Positions 9,120-17,793 are shown, counted from the first letter of the stretch. The stretch: 64,000 bases of DNA from Lentisphaerota bacterium (GCA_018676675.1 JABHEG010000079.1:1-64000); one strand, 5' to 3'. Notes: a model not told the origin generated them from the sequence alone. Program-made: numbers and translations.

Positions 9120-9430
9120 CATGGTTCTCGGGCGGTGTCGGAGAGTGGCGGTCCCCCGCCGTAGCAGGGGTCTCCTGGAGAGCGGCGGTCCCCCGCCGTA
9201 GCTGGCTCTTCCTGGAGAGCGGCGGTCCTCCGCCGTAGCTGCACGCACGTCATACGGTCGAGGACGACCGCTCTCCGAAGGACAAGCCAAGTCACGCCTT
9301 TCTGGTAGGCCGCCCGCCGTACAAGAAGAGCCGGGCTGCACCTTCTGCTGGTACGCCGCACGGCCCTCCGGGCGGCATCTGGGAGTGGCGGTCGGGGGCC
9401 GCCCGCCGTACAAGAATGCGGGCGGCATCC
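9120..9430. repeat. cluster of dispersed palindromic repeats
   Basis: Several copies of a motif built on GGAGAGCGGCGGTCCNCCGCCG stand in a row at about 9145, 9175 and 9213. The last continues to about 9300 through a GACCGCTCTCC arm that pairs back to GGAGAGCGG. Around 9310-9430 follow two CCGCCCGCCGTACAAGAA motifs and one copy of GGTACGCCGCACGGCCCTCC shared with the tandem array at 7711-8082. The 9204-9300 segment recurs with only scattered mismatches inside the coding sequence at 54722-54818. No gene is visible here; the region is a repeat landing zone upstream of the esterase start. Confidence 0.85.
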
Positions 9431-9521
9431 CCAGGCGTCCAGGGCAGCGGTCAGTGTTGCGCTGCGCTCCCGGGACGGGGGACCCATCTTCCTGGTCCAC
9501 CAACCCCAGGAGGACATGACT

Positions 9522-9707
9522 ATGGCGCTGAAGTGCGCAGTGCTGCTGAACATCTGACTGCTCTTTCAAGGCCTTTTTGCGGCCGACAACTTGTTGACGA
9601 ACGCTGACTTTTCCGAGGGAACGAAGGGCCGGTGGTCGGGTAAGCCTGCACTGCGGTCTGTTCTGTCACCGCAGAGCCCTTGGCGTCCGCCCGGCGCATG
9701 GTCTTGA
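9522..9707 (+). pseudogene. 5' relic of a secreted protein gene with internal stop
   Basis: A perfect AGGAGG (9508-9513) stands 8 bases before ATG at 9522, which opens MALKCAVLLNI and then hits TGA at 9555-9557. The same frame continues LLFQGLFAADNLLTNADFSEG and on to a TGA at 9705. Read through the stop, this is a convincing signal peptide (cleavage after ...LFAA) followed by the N-LL-x-N-x-DFSEG start common to secreted carbohydrate-binding or glycosidase proteins. Similarity ends after about 60 codons, so both a nonsense mutation and a 3' truncation have occurred. The host family cannot be named. Confidence 0.6.
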
Positions 9708-9708
9708 T

Positions 9709-10368
9709 CTACTCAACGGAAATGGTCAACATCGGCATGGCTCTTCCCTTCCGGTAGTGCCCAGCGAAGAGCTTTTTCCCTTGTTTCAGGGGAATGGTCT
9801 GCTCTTTCACCAGTTCAAGGCCGTTGGCCGCGCAGGCGCGAGTGAACGTGTCCGGTGACACCAGTTCCAGAATCGGAGCAAGGGTCTCAAGACTGCTGAA
9901 TTCGGTTTTTGTCACGGGTGGGGATGCCGCGCTGGGAAGCTGCAAAGCAGCGACCAGGATCCCGTCTGGAACCAGGCTGCGACTGACAGTCCGGACGGCC
10001 TGATCAGTAGGCACGTACTCAAACACCAGAGCGGCGAACACCAGTTCCACCGGTGGGACGGAGAACGTCGGGGACGCGAAGTCTGCCTCGACCAACTCGA
10101 GGTTCATTTGACTGTGCGAGAAGCGTTTCCGGAGGATTTGCAGATAGGCTGGATTGATGTCAATCCCAACGACCCGCTCTGTGACACTTGCGTCTATGTG
10201 CTCAAGCCCGTTGCCGCCGGCGCAGCCGAGGATGGCCACAGACTTCGGGCGGTGTGACGCAAGGACAGCCGCGAAAAGCTCGTTGAGGACCTGCAGTTGA
10301 GCAACTGCCGGGGAGTTCATGTGGCCTTCGTAGTCACCAAATGGTATGTCCAACCATGGATTCTTCAT
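9709..10368 (-). CDS. class I SAM-dependent methyltransferase
   Basis: A 219-aa protein. The ATG at 10368 (MKNPWLDIPFGDYEGHM) is preferred over a TTG at 10401 because this motif is the usual beginning of the family. Motif I reads VAILGCAGGNG at about residues 45-55, followed by the acidic GIDINP loop and VEADF, giving a standard Rossmann-like SAM site. The C-terminal half (FEYVPTDQAVRTVSRSLVPDG) fits small-molecule methyltransferases; the substrate is unknown. The gene lies 46 bp downstream of the DapF-like gene on the same strand and is probably co-transcribed with it, which suggests the two act on a common metabolite. No membrane segment. Confidence 0.8.
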   Translation of the reverse strand: MKNPWLDIPFGDYEGHMNSPAVAQLQVLNELFAAVLASHRPKSVAILGCAGGNGLEHIDASVTERVVGIDINPAYLQILRKRFSHSQMNLELVEADFASPTFSVPPVELVFAALVFEYVPTDQAVRTVSRSLVPDGILVAALQLPSAASPPVTKTEFSSLETLAPILELVSPDTFTRACAANGLELVKEQTIPLKQGKKLFAGHYRKGRAMPMLTISVE

Positions 10369-10414
10369 GTTCTGAGTCCAGCACGAAGGTGTTGCACTCA
10401 AGCGTCCTGCCTTG

Positions 10415-11260
10415 TCAGAGGTCCTGCTCGAACATCTCTTCTGCCATGACGCCGTCGCACGTTTTTGTCACGGGGCCGGTCATGGTGGCCGTGAAGCCGT
10501 CGCTGATCTGGATCTCCAGGTTGCCGCCAGGCATATGGACTGTGATATCTGTGTCGCAGAGACCGAGTCTCCGGGCAACGGCTGCCGCAGCCGTACTGCT
10601 GCTGCCGGAAGCCAGTGTATAGCCTGCTCCCCGTTCCCAGATCTCGATCTGGATGTTGCTGCGATCGAGGACTTCCATGAACTGGACATTTGTGCGATTC
10701 GGGAAGCGGGGACTCACCTCAATGAGCGGGCCGCAGCGATGGGCCTCCTCCGGGGTTGGATGCTCCGCGAGGACAACACAGTGAGGGTTCCCAACGGTTG
10801 CCGCACAGAACGTCAGACGGCGGCCGTCGATCTCGATCTCCTCGTTCAGCACTTCTCGCGGTGCACCTGCGACGGGGATGGTCCTGCTGTCGAAGCTGAC
10901 CTGCCCCATTTCTACAGTCACGCTTCTGCCATCGGCGCTGACCTCGCACGAGACGGCGCCGCCGGCGGTCTCAACCGTGAAGCACTGGTTCCCGACCAGG
11001 CGTTCGTCCCACAGGAATCGCGCAAAGATGCGGAGCCCATTGCCACTCTTCTCCGCTTCGCTCCCGTCTGGATTGAAGATCCTCAAGCCAAACTCACAGG
11101 ACTCGCTGTCCAGGGGGCCGAGGAGAATGCCGTCGGATCCTGCGCCGTAGTTCCTGTGACAGATCAGGCGAACGATATCGCGATCCAGTTCGCCGTTGAG
11201 TTCTTCCGGGCGAATGACGATGTAATCGTTGCCCAACGCATGGTATTTCGAGTATTTCAT
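10415..11260 (-). CDS. DapF-family epimerase homolog lacking both catalytic cysteines
   Basis: A 281-aa protein, the normal DapF length. The start at 11260 (MKYSKYHALGNDY) matches the family N-terminus. DapF landmarks are clear: GNDY at about 10-13, NPDGSEAEKSGNGLRIFARF at about 63-82, and ERGAGYTLASGSSS near 209-221. In diaminopimelate epimerase the two acid/base cysteines sit in CGNG and ACG(S/T)G. Here both are serine (about Ser72 and Ser218), encoded by AGT and TCC. The protein may be a different isomerase, a dehydratase-like enzyme or a binding protein rather than a lysine-pathway epimerase. Pairing with a methyltransferase and distance from any lysine genes support a side role. I therefore do not assign the symbol dapF. 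Confidence 0.8.
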   Translation of the reverse strand: MKYSKYHALGNDYIVIRPEELNGELDRDIVRLICHRNYGAGSDGILLGPLDSESCEFGLRIFNPDGSEAEKSGNGLRIFARFLWDERLVGNQCFTVETAGGAVSCEVSADGRSVTVEMGQVSFDSRTIPVAGAPREVLNEEIEIDGRRLTFCAATVGNPHCVVLAEHPTPEEAHRCGPLIEVSPRFPNRTNVQFMEVLDRSNIQIEIWERGAGYTLASGSSSTAAAAVARRLGLCDTDITVHMPGGNLEIQISDGFTATMTGPVTKTCDGVMAEEMFEQDL

Positions 11261-11353
11261 GTTTGTCTCGGACACACTACCACAGTTGCCATATCCGGTC
11301 AATTCCCGATCTCCGCCGATGGTGCCGGCGCCTTCCTCCCGAGGAGGGAACCG

Positions 11354-11551
11354 GTGTAGCTACACACGAGCCTGGCCTTCGCCAGTTGTTCTATCGTTCA
11401 TATCCGAGGTCGTACCTGTCTTCTGTTGGTGGTCAGGCAGGTCGCCGTCCGGAGGCCGCCTCCCACCTTGGGGGGCACCCGATCCAGTGTGGGAGGCGGC
11501 CTCCGGACGGCGACTGACCGGTGCCCAAATGGCGTGTAGCTACACACGAGC
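11354..11551. repeat. 26-bp perfect inverted repeat framed by 18-bp direct repeats
   Basis: Arms at 11441-11466 and 11489-11514 are exact reverse complements (starting GTCGCCGTCCGGAGG) with a 22-base loop. An outer GGTCAG/CTGACC pair extends the stem after a 4-base bulge. The whole is bracketed by direct repeats GTGTAGCTACACACGAGC at 11354-11371 and 11534-11551, each containing the palindrome GTGTAGCTACAC. The right copy touches the stop codon of the PL22 gene. It could serve as a terminator between the PL22 and DapF-like genes. The direct-repeat frame also resembles the footprint of a small inserted element. Confidence 0.88.
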
Positions 11552-12669
11552 TATTCGTGGTTCCTGTTGATGAGGTCGGCTGTCTTGACGATGGCCAGGT
11601 CGATTTGGCCCCTGATGGTGGCGGTGAAGACCACAAAACGGTCGTTGCAGCAGAAACGCGGGTGCGGATCGATGTGGTAATTTGCTCCTGCGATGCCGTC
11701 AATGCCCGGGTTGTCAACGATCTTCAAGACTGCGCCGGTGCGGCGGTCCTGGAAGTGGACGGAACAGGGGCAGCCACGGTAGAACTTCTCGGTGGAATCG
11801 CAGACGAGGAAGTTGCCATCCTGACTGTTGTGAGCGTGCCAGCAACCAACCGGCCAGTCGATGGCTTCGGTCTCGCCTGTCTCGATGTCGGTACGCCAGG
11901 ATTGCTTCCGGCGGACCGACCAGGCGTGCTTGCCGTCGCCATCCCACCACTCGTGACTGCAGACCGTAGGATTGGGGAAGATCGGGCGCGGCATTCCGCC
12001 CCGCCGGATCGTCCACATGCGGTTGGCGATGGGGATGCGCAGACCGGTGATGGGGTCGACGTGGAACTCCTCGGCGAAGAGCACCAGGTCCGGATCAATC
12101 GGGCTGAACTGGGCATGGTTGTGATTGCGGTCGAAACGGTGCCAGAACTCGAAGTCCCCGCCGTCAACGGGCAGTGTGCCGAACACATGCTGTGCGCCAA
12201 GGGCACTGTCGACGAAGAAGCTCTTGCCGTCCGCAGACCGACTCAGGTGTGTCGCCACTCGGGTGACGTTTCTGCCCATGACGAGTTCCTCGGGCATCGA
12301 GTTCACGCATTCGGCGGCCGCCGAGGGATCGGGGGAGCGCCGCCAGATGGATGCACCCGTTGTCCAGTAGACGTCAGCGGTCTCCGGATCGACGAATGGT
12401 GACGCGTGTTGGAACTGGGTGTCCGGGAAGTGGTGCACGGCTTGCTTCTCGACATCCACGACGCCGAGGGTTCGACCGTATCCCCCCGATCCCGATGGTG
12501 GGAAACAGCAGTAGAACCAGAGGTAGCGCCCATCTGTGCTCATGCTGTCGTTGACGAAATAGAAGGACTGCTGAGATGGAGCCACCCTCTCGGTCAAGAG
12601 GTGGATGTCCAGTCCCGTCTCCGGGTTGGTCCAGGTTGTGAAAAGGTCCGAGGTGACCGGGTCGATCAT
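11551..12669 (-). CDS. oligogalacturonide lyase-like protein, PL22 type
   Basis: A 372-aa protein without a signal peptide, so probably cytoplasmic like known Ogl enzymes. The sequence is a beta-propeller typical of family PL22: the entry motif WTNPETGLDIHLLTE, then FYFVNDSMSTDGRYLWFY, HASPFVDPETADVYWT, NHNHAQFSPIDPDLVLF and SHEWWDGDGKHAWSV. The conserved histidines expected for manganese and substrate binding fall in these motifs. Ogl cleaves oligogalacturonides to 4-deoxy-threo-hexosulose uronate in pectin breakdown. The ATG overlaps the TGA of the preceding gene (ATGA at 12666-12669), indicating translational coupling with the 877-aa secreted protein. Length is similar to characterised Ogl proteins (about 385 aa). 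Confidence 0.8.
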   Translation of the reverse strand: MIDPVTSDLFTTWTNPETGLDIHLLTERVAPSQQSFYFVNDSMSTDGRYLWFYCCFPPSGSGGYGRTLGVVDVEKQAVHHFPDTQFQHASPFVDPETADVYWTTGASIWRRSPDPSAAAECVNSMPEELVMGRNVTRVATHLSRSADGKSFFVDSALGAQHVFGTLPVDGGDFEFWHRFDRNHNHAQFSPIDPDLVLFAEEFHVDPITGLRIPIANRMWTIRRGGMPRPIFPNPTVCSHEWWDGDGKHAWSVRRKQSWRTDIETGETEAIDWPVGCWHAHNSQDGNFLVCDSTEKFYRGCPCSVHFQDRRTGAVLKIVDNPGIDGIAGANYHIDPHPRFCCNDRFVVFTATIRGQIDLAIVKTADLINRNHE

Positions 12670-15299
12670 GGTTGTTCCTTTGCGCGTTCTTGGCCGTCGG
12701 CCACGATCTCGTCCATGAACATCCAGGACGGTTTCTCGTGTTCGGCTCGGCGGCCGTTGCGGAGGATACGTCCCTTGGGAAGCGGGCCGAAGTTGAGGGC
12801 CGTCAGACGGAGGTAGCGCACGGATACCCGGCGCGTCGTCGTGATGGCGAGAGTATGCACGCTGCCGTTCTGCTCGCCCGTTACCTCCACAGGCGTGGCC
12901 GTGCCCAGGGCGTTGAAGGTCCTGCCATCGGTAGAGCCGGAGAACTCGACCGCACGGGCCGGGTATATCCCGACATCGGTCTGCTGCAGGAACCTGGCCG
13001 ACACTCTCTCGAGATCGACGAGGGCCTGGAGGTCGACGGTGGCGGTGACGTCCTTACCTTCGAACCCGATCCACCTGTGGTCACGCGGTTTGGGAACCCC
13101 GAGGACGCCGTCGGTCAGCGTTGCCGACCCGTTGCCGGGATAGCGGCGATCTGGATCGACGGAAAGTGTCACCGGCTTGCCCCACGCAAGGTGCTTCAGC
13201 ACGTGCGGGCCGCGTGGCGTATCATCCGGGAGCATTTCCTCCTTCAGACGTTCGAAGTGCTTCTCTATTTTGCTGTGCCGGGTGAGATCCCACAGGGACG
13301 TTTCCAGTTCTCGCATCGCCAGGACTGAGACGATCCAGCTTTGGGTCCAACCCGCCTCGATGCACCACGCGCCCCAACCCGTGTCAGCGTTCGATGCCCA
13401 CGGCTCCCAACGTTCGCAGTCGAACGCGCGAAACCAGCCACCATCGACCTGTGGCACGGCCTCGCTTTGAACTTGGACCCGGCACAGAAAATCCGCCAAT
13501 CGGTCGGCCATAGCCCTGATGTTCTCGTCCCCCGTGGCATGTGCAGCTTCGTGCAACCCGAGGAAGGCGAAGTTTGTCGAGTAGAGCAGATCGGCCACCG
13601 GGTCACCGTTCTTCGAGATCAGTGATGCTTCGTGTTTACCGTAGTCCTCGTTCGTTCGCGGCGGCGGGTAGCGTCCGTACTGCGGGCTGCCGATCTCTTC
13701 GCGGATGGCGCCGCAGGGCTCCTGAAGCCTGGCCAGTTCACTGACCGCCCGTTCGAGCAATGCGCGATTCTCGGCCGTGTCCTCTACTCGCACCAGCCAT
13801 GCCAATGGGAGGAGAAGTCGGGCGATCTCCTGAGTCAGCCCGTTGGTCCACGGTAGCCGGTCGGGAAAGCGTGCCATGGTCGTGTGGATAGCGGCCTTGG
13901 GTCGCGCAAGGAACAGGGTGTAGCCAGTCTGTTCATAGGCCCAGAGGAAGCAGGCCCAAAGAAACGCTTCGTAATGGGGATGCGGGTTGATCCGGGTCGA
14001 ATCGAAGAACTGCCGGTAGCCGTTTGCCAAGGCCGGCAGATCGATTCGCCCCCCCCGGAATCCGTGCTGCCCGGTCGTCCGGAGATTGCCGAGGAGGCAC
14101 ATCATGATCGCCTCGTCCCAGCGATCTGTGCCGAGCAATGCGGCAGTGGTCAGCGTACTGATCATGATCTTGGCATTACCGTCACCGTAGTTCGCTACCA
14201 GCCAGCCGCCCTCGCCGGACGCGATCAAGCCGTACGCGCCGTGTTTGGGATCAGCCCGATCGCCCTTACGGACCACCGACTCGAACAGGTAGTAATCGAG
14301 GGCATTCCGCGCGACCTGAGCGTAGCGCGGGTCGGCACCGAGTTTCGTGGAAAGGGCCAGTGTCATGGCCGATTCGCAGACGCAGTCGCCCCGGATGACG
14401 TTACTGACGTGTTGCGTGCCATCCGGCTTGAAGCGCGATCTGATTCCTTCGCGAATGCCCTTGGTGCCATCGCCGGGAGAAGGACCGGTGATCATACCCG
14501 CCATTCTATACCACGCCGCTCCGCGCAGAACGGCCTGCCGTTGGGCGTTCTGCGGCAGATCTTCTTCGGGGCCAAATGAGGGACTCGCCATGGGATGCCA
14601 TCGCAACGGTTGAACCGCGCGTCCAGCCAGCCAGGACAGCACACTTTTCCAGAACGTACGAAGGGCGTCTTCCGGGGCGAACCGGGCTCGGATGAAATGA
14701 CTGAAGCCGGTGGTGCCGACCAAGGTGTTGGGATCAAGGTGGAACAGCAACGGTGACGTCTCCGCCGGGAGACCGTAAACGGCCGTGTCGAAGCCTGCGA
14801 CTCTGGCTGCAACAAGGTGTGCCTCCGGCACCTCAACCGGGACATACTGCATGCCGCAGAGCTGCATGATTCGGAGCTGACCCAGGTCAGGCATGAAGAA
14901 CTCGGATGCGACGACGGCACGCTGGTGGTTTGCTCCCCTCGGAGTGCCAAGCTCGAGGCCCGGCAGTGACGCCGGGTACTCCACGTACAGCCGGAGTTTC
15001 CTGCTGCGGGCCGCCTTGAGCACGGGGGAGGGCACGAGCATCCGTGTTGCCGGGTAGCCGTCAGCCAGAAACAGGACGCCGCTGCCGGCCGGAGCGGCCC
15101 GGACCGCTTCCGCAGGACTGTCTGCCCGGATGTACGGAAGGCCGCAAGCCACGGCGGTCCGGAAAAGGTCATTGTCTGCACGGCACGAGAATACGAGTGA
15201 CACAACATCCTCCTTGGCCAGGCACGTCTGTAGACAAACGACGGTGGCCGCGAGAACTACTGACGATCGGAATCCACGTTGCCTGAATCGTGTGGACAC
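12666..15299 (-). CDS. secreted protein with alpha-helical toroid-like core and F5/8-type C-terminal domain
   Basis: An 877-aa protein. The start is placed at GTG 15299, which has an AGAAGG Shine-Dalgarno 8 bases upstream and opens a signal peptide (STRFRQRGFRSSVVLAATVV). Residues about 30-230 resemble a ThuA/glutamine-amidotransferase-like alpha/beta domain. Residues about 280-700 are rich in W/Y helices with repeated spacing (AMTLALSTKLGADPRYAQVA, GTDRWDEAIMMCLLGN), as in (alpha/alpha)6-toroid glycosidases and lyases. The end (PGNGSATLTDGVLG...WIGFEG) looks like a discoidin F5/8 type C carbohydrate-binding domain. The enzymatic family is not identified. It is translationally coupled to the downstream PL22-like gene, so a role in pectin or uronic-acid glycan degradation is likely by context. 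Confidence 0.65.
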   Translation of the reverse strand: MSTRFRQRGFRSSVVLAATVVCLQTCLAKEDVVSLVFSCRADNDLFRTAVACGLPYIRADSPAEAVRAAPAGSGVLFLADGYPATRMLVPSPVLKAARSRKLRLYVEYPASLPGLELGTPRGANHQRAVVASEFFMPDLGQLRIMQLCGMQYVPVEVPEAHLVAARVAGFDTAVYGLPAETSPLLFHLDPNTLVGTTGFSHFIRARFAPEDALRTFWKSVLSWLAGRAVQPLRWHPMASPSFGPEEDLPQNAQRQAVLRGAAWYRMAGMITGPSPGDGTKGIREGIRSRFKPDGTQHVSNVIRGDCVCESAMTLALSTKLGADPRYAQVARNALDYYLFESVVRKGDRADPKHGAYGLIASGEGGWLVANYGDGNAKIMISTLTTAALLGTDRWDEAIMMCLLGNLRTTGQHGFRGGRIDLPALANGYRQFFDSTRINPHPHYEAFLWACFLWAYEQTGYTLFLARPKAAIHTTMARFPDRLPWTNGLTQEIARLLLPLAWLVRVEDTAENRALLERAVSELARLQEPCGAIREEIGSPQYGRYPPPRTNEDYGKHEASLISKNGDPVADLLYSTNFAFLGLHEAAHATGDENIRAMADRLADFLCRVQVQSEAVPQVDGGWFRAFDCERWEPWASNADTGWGAWCIEAGWTQSWIVSVLAMRELETSLWDLTRHSKIEKHFERLKEEMLPDDTPRGPHVLKHLAWGKPVTLSVDPDRRYPGNGSATLTDGVLGVPKPRDHRWIGFEGKDVTATVDLQALVDLERVSARFLQQTDVGIYPARAVEFSGSTDGRTFNALGTATPVEVTGEQNGSVHTLAITTTRRVSVRYLRLTALNFGPLPKGRILRNGRRAEHEKPSWMFMDEIVADGQERAKEQP

Positions 15300-15445
15300 G
15301 CTTTGCCCTTCTGTGTGGGTTGTTCTGAGGCGCCTGAACGGGAGTCCGGTGTTGGGCTTCGGGGCGCCGCCGGACACTGGTTGGGTTTCACGCCTCAGTG
15401 GACCGGCTCGCGGACAGTGTTCGAGACCCGCGGCTCGCCGATGAC

Positions 15446-17611
15446 TCACTCGGCATGCGCCACCTTGATGACGATGTCTTTGCAGGCAATCCCGGTAGTT
15501 CGGGCCCTCACGGCCCGCCAGATGGCCTCGCCTTCCCCCGGGCTGTTCGTCGCGCCGAACTTGAGCTGGTTTTGGCGGTAGTAGGGCCGTGACGGCAACC
15601 CGTCGGGGAGATCAAGAACGACATCCCCGTCAACGAGAACTCTGAGGTGAGTTCCCTCTGCTTCGAGGCGGTAGCGATGGAAATCGGATGTCGTATCCAT
15701 GTCATGCTTGCGACTGCGGTTGTGCCAGAGAGTGATGTGGCCCGGGGCCAGCACAAGCCGCTCTCCGGACTGGCTGTCACTGATGATCAAACAGCTTTCT
15801 CCAGAGACGACTTTCGCCTCGACCTCGGCCACTGCGCCTGCCTCGAAGGAAGCACCCCAGGCATTCCGAAAGTAGCAGTAGTCACCTGAGTTGGTGCCAC
15901 GATCGGCGATCCGGACGCCCTCGCTCTCGACCCGCTCCACTGTCGTCGCCGAAGATCCCGGATCGCGCTCCCATGGCGCGCCCGGGAGGTCCATCAGGGC
16001 GGTTGAGATACTCCAGGTAGCCTCCGCTCCAGGGTCCCTTGGGACAACACCGATGGACACCAGGTTGTCACCGGGTTTCAGCGCGCCGGCAGGCACAGCA
16101 TAGTCCAACCACTCTTCCTTGAGCTGTCCGTTCTGAAGAACCGTGTCATTGAGGGAGACCGACACCTGTTCAGGCTTCAGTCTTGACGGAATTCTGACAT
16201 GACATGTGATCGAGGCGTCGGCATCCGCAGCCGGAACACGGCCGACGTGAACCGGCACCGCGACGCGGCGGTCGCCGGTGAACAGCACCGGGTGAGCCGG
16301 GGTCAAGACCGGCGTTGTCCGGTAGGATCGTCCCGTCTTTAGGTACGACCGGGGATCGCCATCGCGCACGGTGGCAAAATAGAGCTTGGTCTTCGTCGCC
16401 AGGAGCGTCGGATCGCCGATTTCTTCCCAGATCGGGGAGCGTGGACTGAAGTTATTGAACAGATGCAGTCCAGAGGCACCCGATGCCCACACGTTCATTG
16501 CCCGGCCTCGGTATCCCTCAAGAGACCGCCGTTTGAAACGCACCTCTCCACGGACGCGGGAATCGCTGAGACAGGGATAGACAGCCACACCGTGCTTCCG
16601 TCCGAGATCCACACTGTAGGACCATGGGTTCAGCCTGAAATAGCAGGTCGTCACCAAGATGTCTATGAGCCCCTCCTCGAGCCACTTCTCCAGGTCAAAC
16701 CCCATATCCCGACAGTACCCGACGGAATCCGGAACCCGGATCGACACAAGGATTGGGCGTCCGCGCTTGAGCCCTACTTCCTCGGTCATGGTCCTGACTC
16801 GTCTCATCAGCTCCGTCATCAGCCCCCGCTCTTCATCGGTTGCTACGCCGCCTTTGGCCGTTTCCGGGAAGTAGCAGAGATGGCGGAAAAAGTCCAGCTC
16901 CACACCATCGACGTCATAGCCCTGACAGACCTCCTGAATGTATGCGAAAGCAAGATCCCGGACCTCTGGGACCGCATAGTTCACCGAACTCCACCGTCCG
17001 TGTGGCGTCCTCTTCACTGGATCGCCGACGAGCCACTCGGGATGGGTCTCCTTGAGCGTGGGAAAGAGAAAGTAGGGTTTGTCGGGGTGGTGACTGACGT
17101 CATGCGTATCGTTCATCCGCATGGACCAGAAGGCTTCCATCCCATGTTCGTGAGCAAAGTCAACCACCAGCTTGAGGCAGTCTGCTCCCTGGTCAATAAG
17201 GTCTTGAGTGATGTTCCGCTTCTTTGGTTGAATGCCGTAGTCGACGCCCTGCCGGGTCAGCACCGTGCCCACCTGCGTGTGGTGGGTGAAGTGACTGAAC
17301 CCGGAACTGATGCTGCAGTAAGCAATCGTGTCCACATGCTTACCGGCAATGTCGGTGGTACGCTTGTCCAGGAACCCCTTGGCTGTCGCCTCTTCATTCA
17401 CCGGATAGTACAAGCAGTCACAACCATCGTTGTTCGCGATCACGCGGCGTGGTCGGTGGGCGAGCGCCTTCCGTGACGCCCGTAACTCTTCAAGTGTCAT
17501 CGCTTTGAGCCCAGTTGCGGTGCCCATCATCATCACCCCCACGACGCATTTCAGCAACCCGCGACACAGCGCCGCACGTGTGGTCATATCCCGGCAACAC
17601 GATTCCATCAT
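15446..17611 (-). CDS. secreted TIM-barrel glycosidase-like protein (GHL10-like) with concanavalin-like tail
   Basis: A 721-aa protein. Start ATG 17611 is selected by GGAG 7 bases upstream and by the signal peptide that follows (ALCRGLLKCVVGVMMMG). Residues about 40-400 read like the hypothetical glycosyl hydrolases of the GHL10 kind: FWSMRMNDTHD, HPEWLVGDP, YDVDGVELDFFRH (a likely catalytic acid cluster) and WLEEGLIDILVTTCYFR. Residues about 400-560 are a beta-rich linker domain. The last 150 residues (AEVEAKVVSGESC...FHRYRLEAEGTHLRVLVDG) are a LamG/concanavalin-like domain. The substrate is not evident. It is the first gene of a minus-strand set with 12666-15299 and 11551-12669; 146 bp separate it from the next start. 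Confidence 0.65.
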   Translation of the reverse strand: MMESCCRDMTTRAALCRGLLKCVVGVMMMGTATGLKAMTLEELRASRKALAHRPRRVIANNDGCDCLYYPVNEEATAKGFLDKRTTDIAGKHVDTIAYCSISSGFSHFTHHTQVGTVLTRQGVDYGIQPKKRNITQDLIDQGADCLKLVVDFAHEHGMEAFWSMRMNDTHDVSHHPDKPYFLFPTLKETHPEWLVGDPVKRTPHGRWSSVNYAVPEVRDLAFAYIQEVCQGYDVDGVELDFFRHLCYFPETAKGGVATDEERGLMTELMRRVRTMTEEVGLKRGRPILVSIRVPDSVGYCRDMGFDLEKWLEEGLIDILVTTCYFRLNPWSYSVDLGRKHGVAVYPCLSDSRVRGEVRFKRRSLEGYRGRAMNVWASGASGLHLFNNFSPRSPIWEEIGDPTLLATKTKLYFATVRDGDPRSYLKTGRSYRTTPVLTPAHPVLFTGDRRVAVPVHVGRVPAADADASITCHVRIPSRLKPEQVSVSLNDTVLQNGQLKEEWLDYAVPAGALKPGDNLVSIGVVPRDPGAEATWSISTALMDLPGAPWERDPGSSATTVERVESEGVRIADRGTNSGDYCYFRNAWGASFEAGAVAEVEAKVVSGESCLIISDSQSGERLVLAPGHITLWHNRSRKHDMDTTSDFHRYRLEAEGTHLRVLVDGDVVLDLPDGLPSRPYYRQNQLKFGATNSPGEGEAIWRAVRARTTGIACKDIVIKVAHAE

Positions 17612-17793
17612 TGTGCATCTCCAAGAGCAATTCGCTTGATCGATCACCATGTTGAGTTTGGCTGAATGTAGGCGACCGCCTCGAAAACTCAACGAGAGGG
17701 CTGACTCTCTGACGCGTGCCTCGGCAACAGCCGGAGGGTAGGGAGTCGTGGAACCGTAAGGCCTCAGTTACGTGGGGGGAGAGCATCAGACGG

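Noticed and set aside
10415-11260. Straight annotation as dapF of lysine biosynthesis
   Set aside because: Both catalytic cysteines are serine and no lysine or peptidoglycan gene is adjacent.
10412-11359. Plus-strand frame of 315 codons over the DapF-like gene
   Set aside because: The minus strand has full DapF motifs and correct length; the plus frame shows no family pattern.
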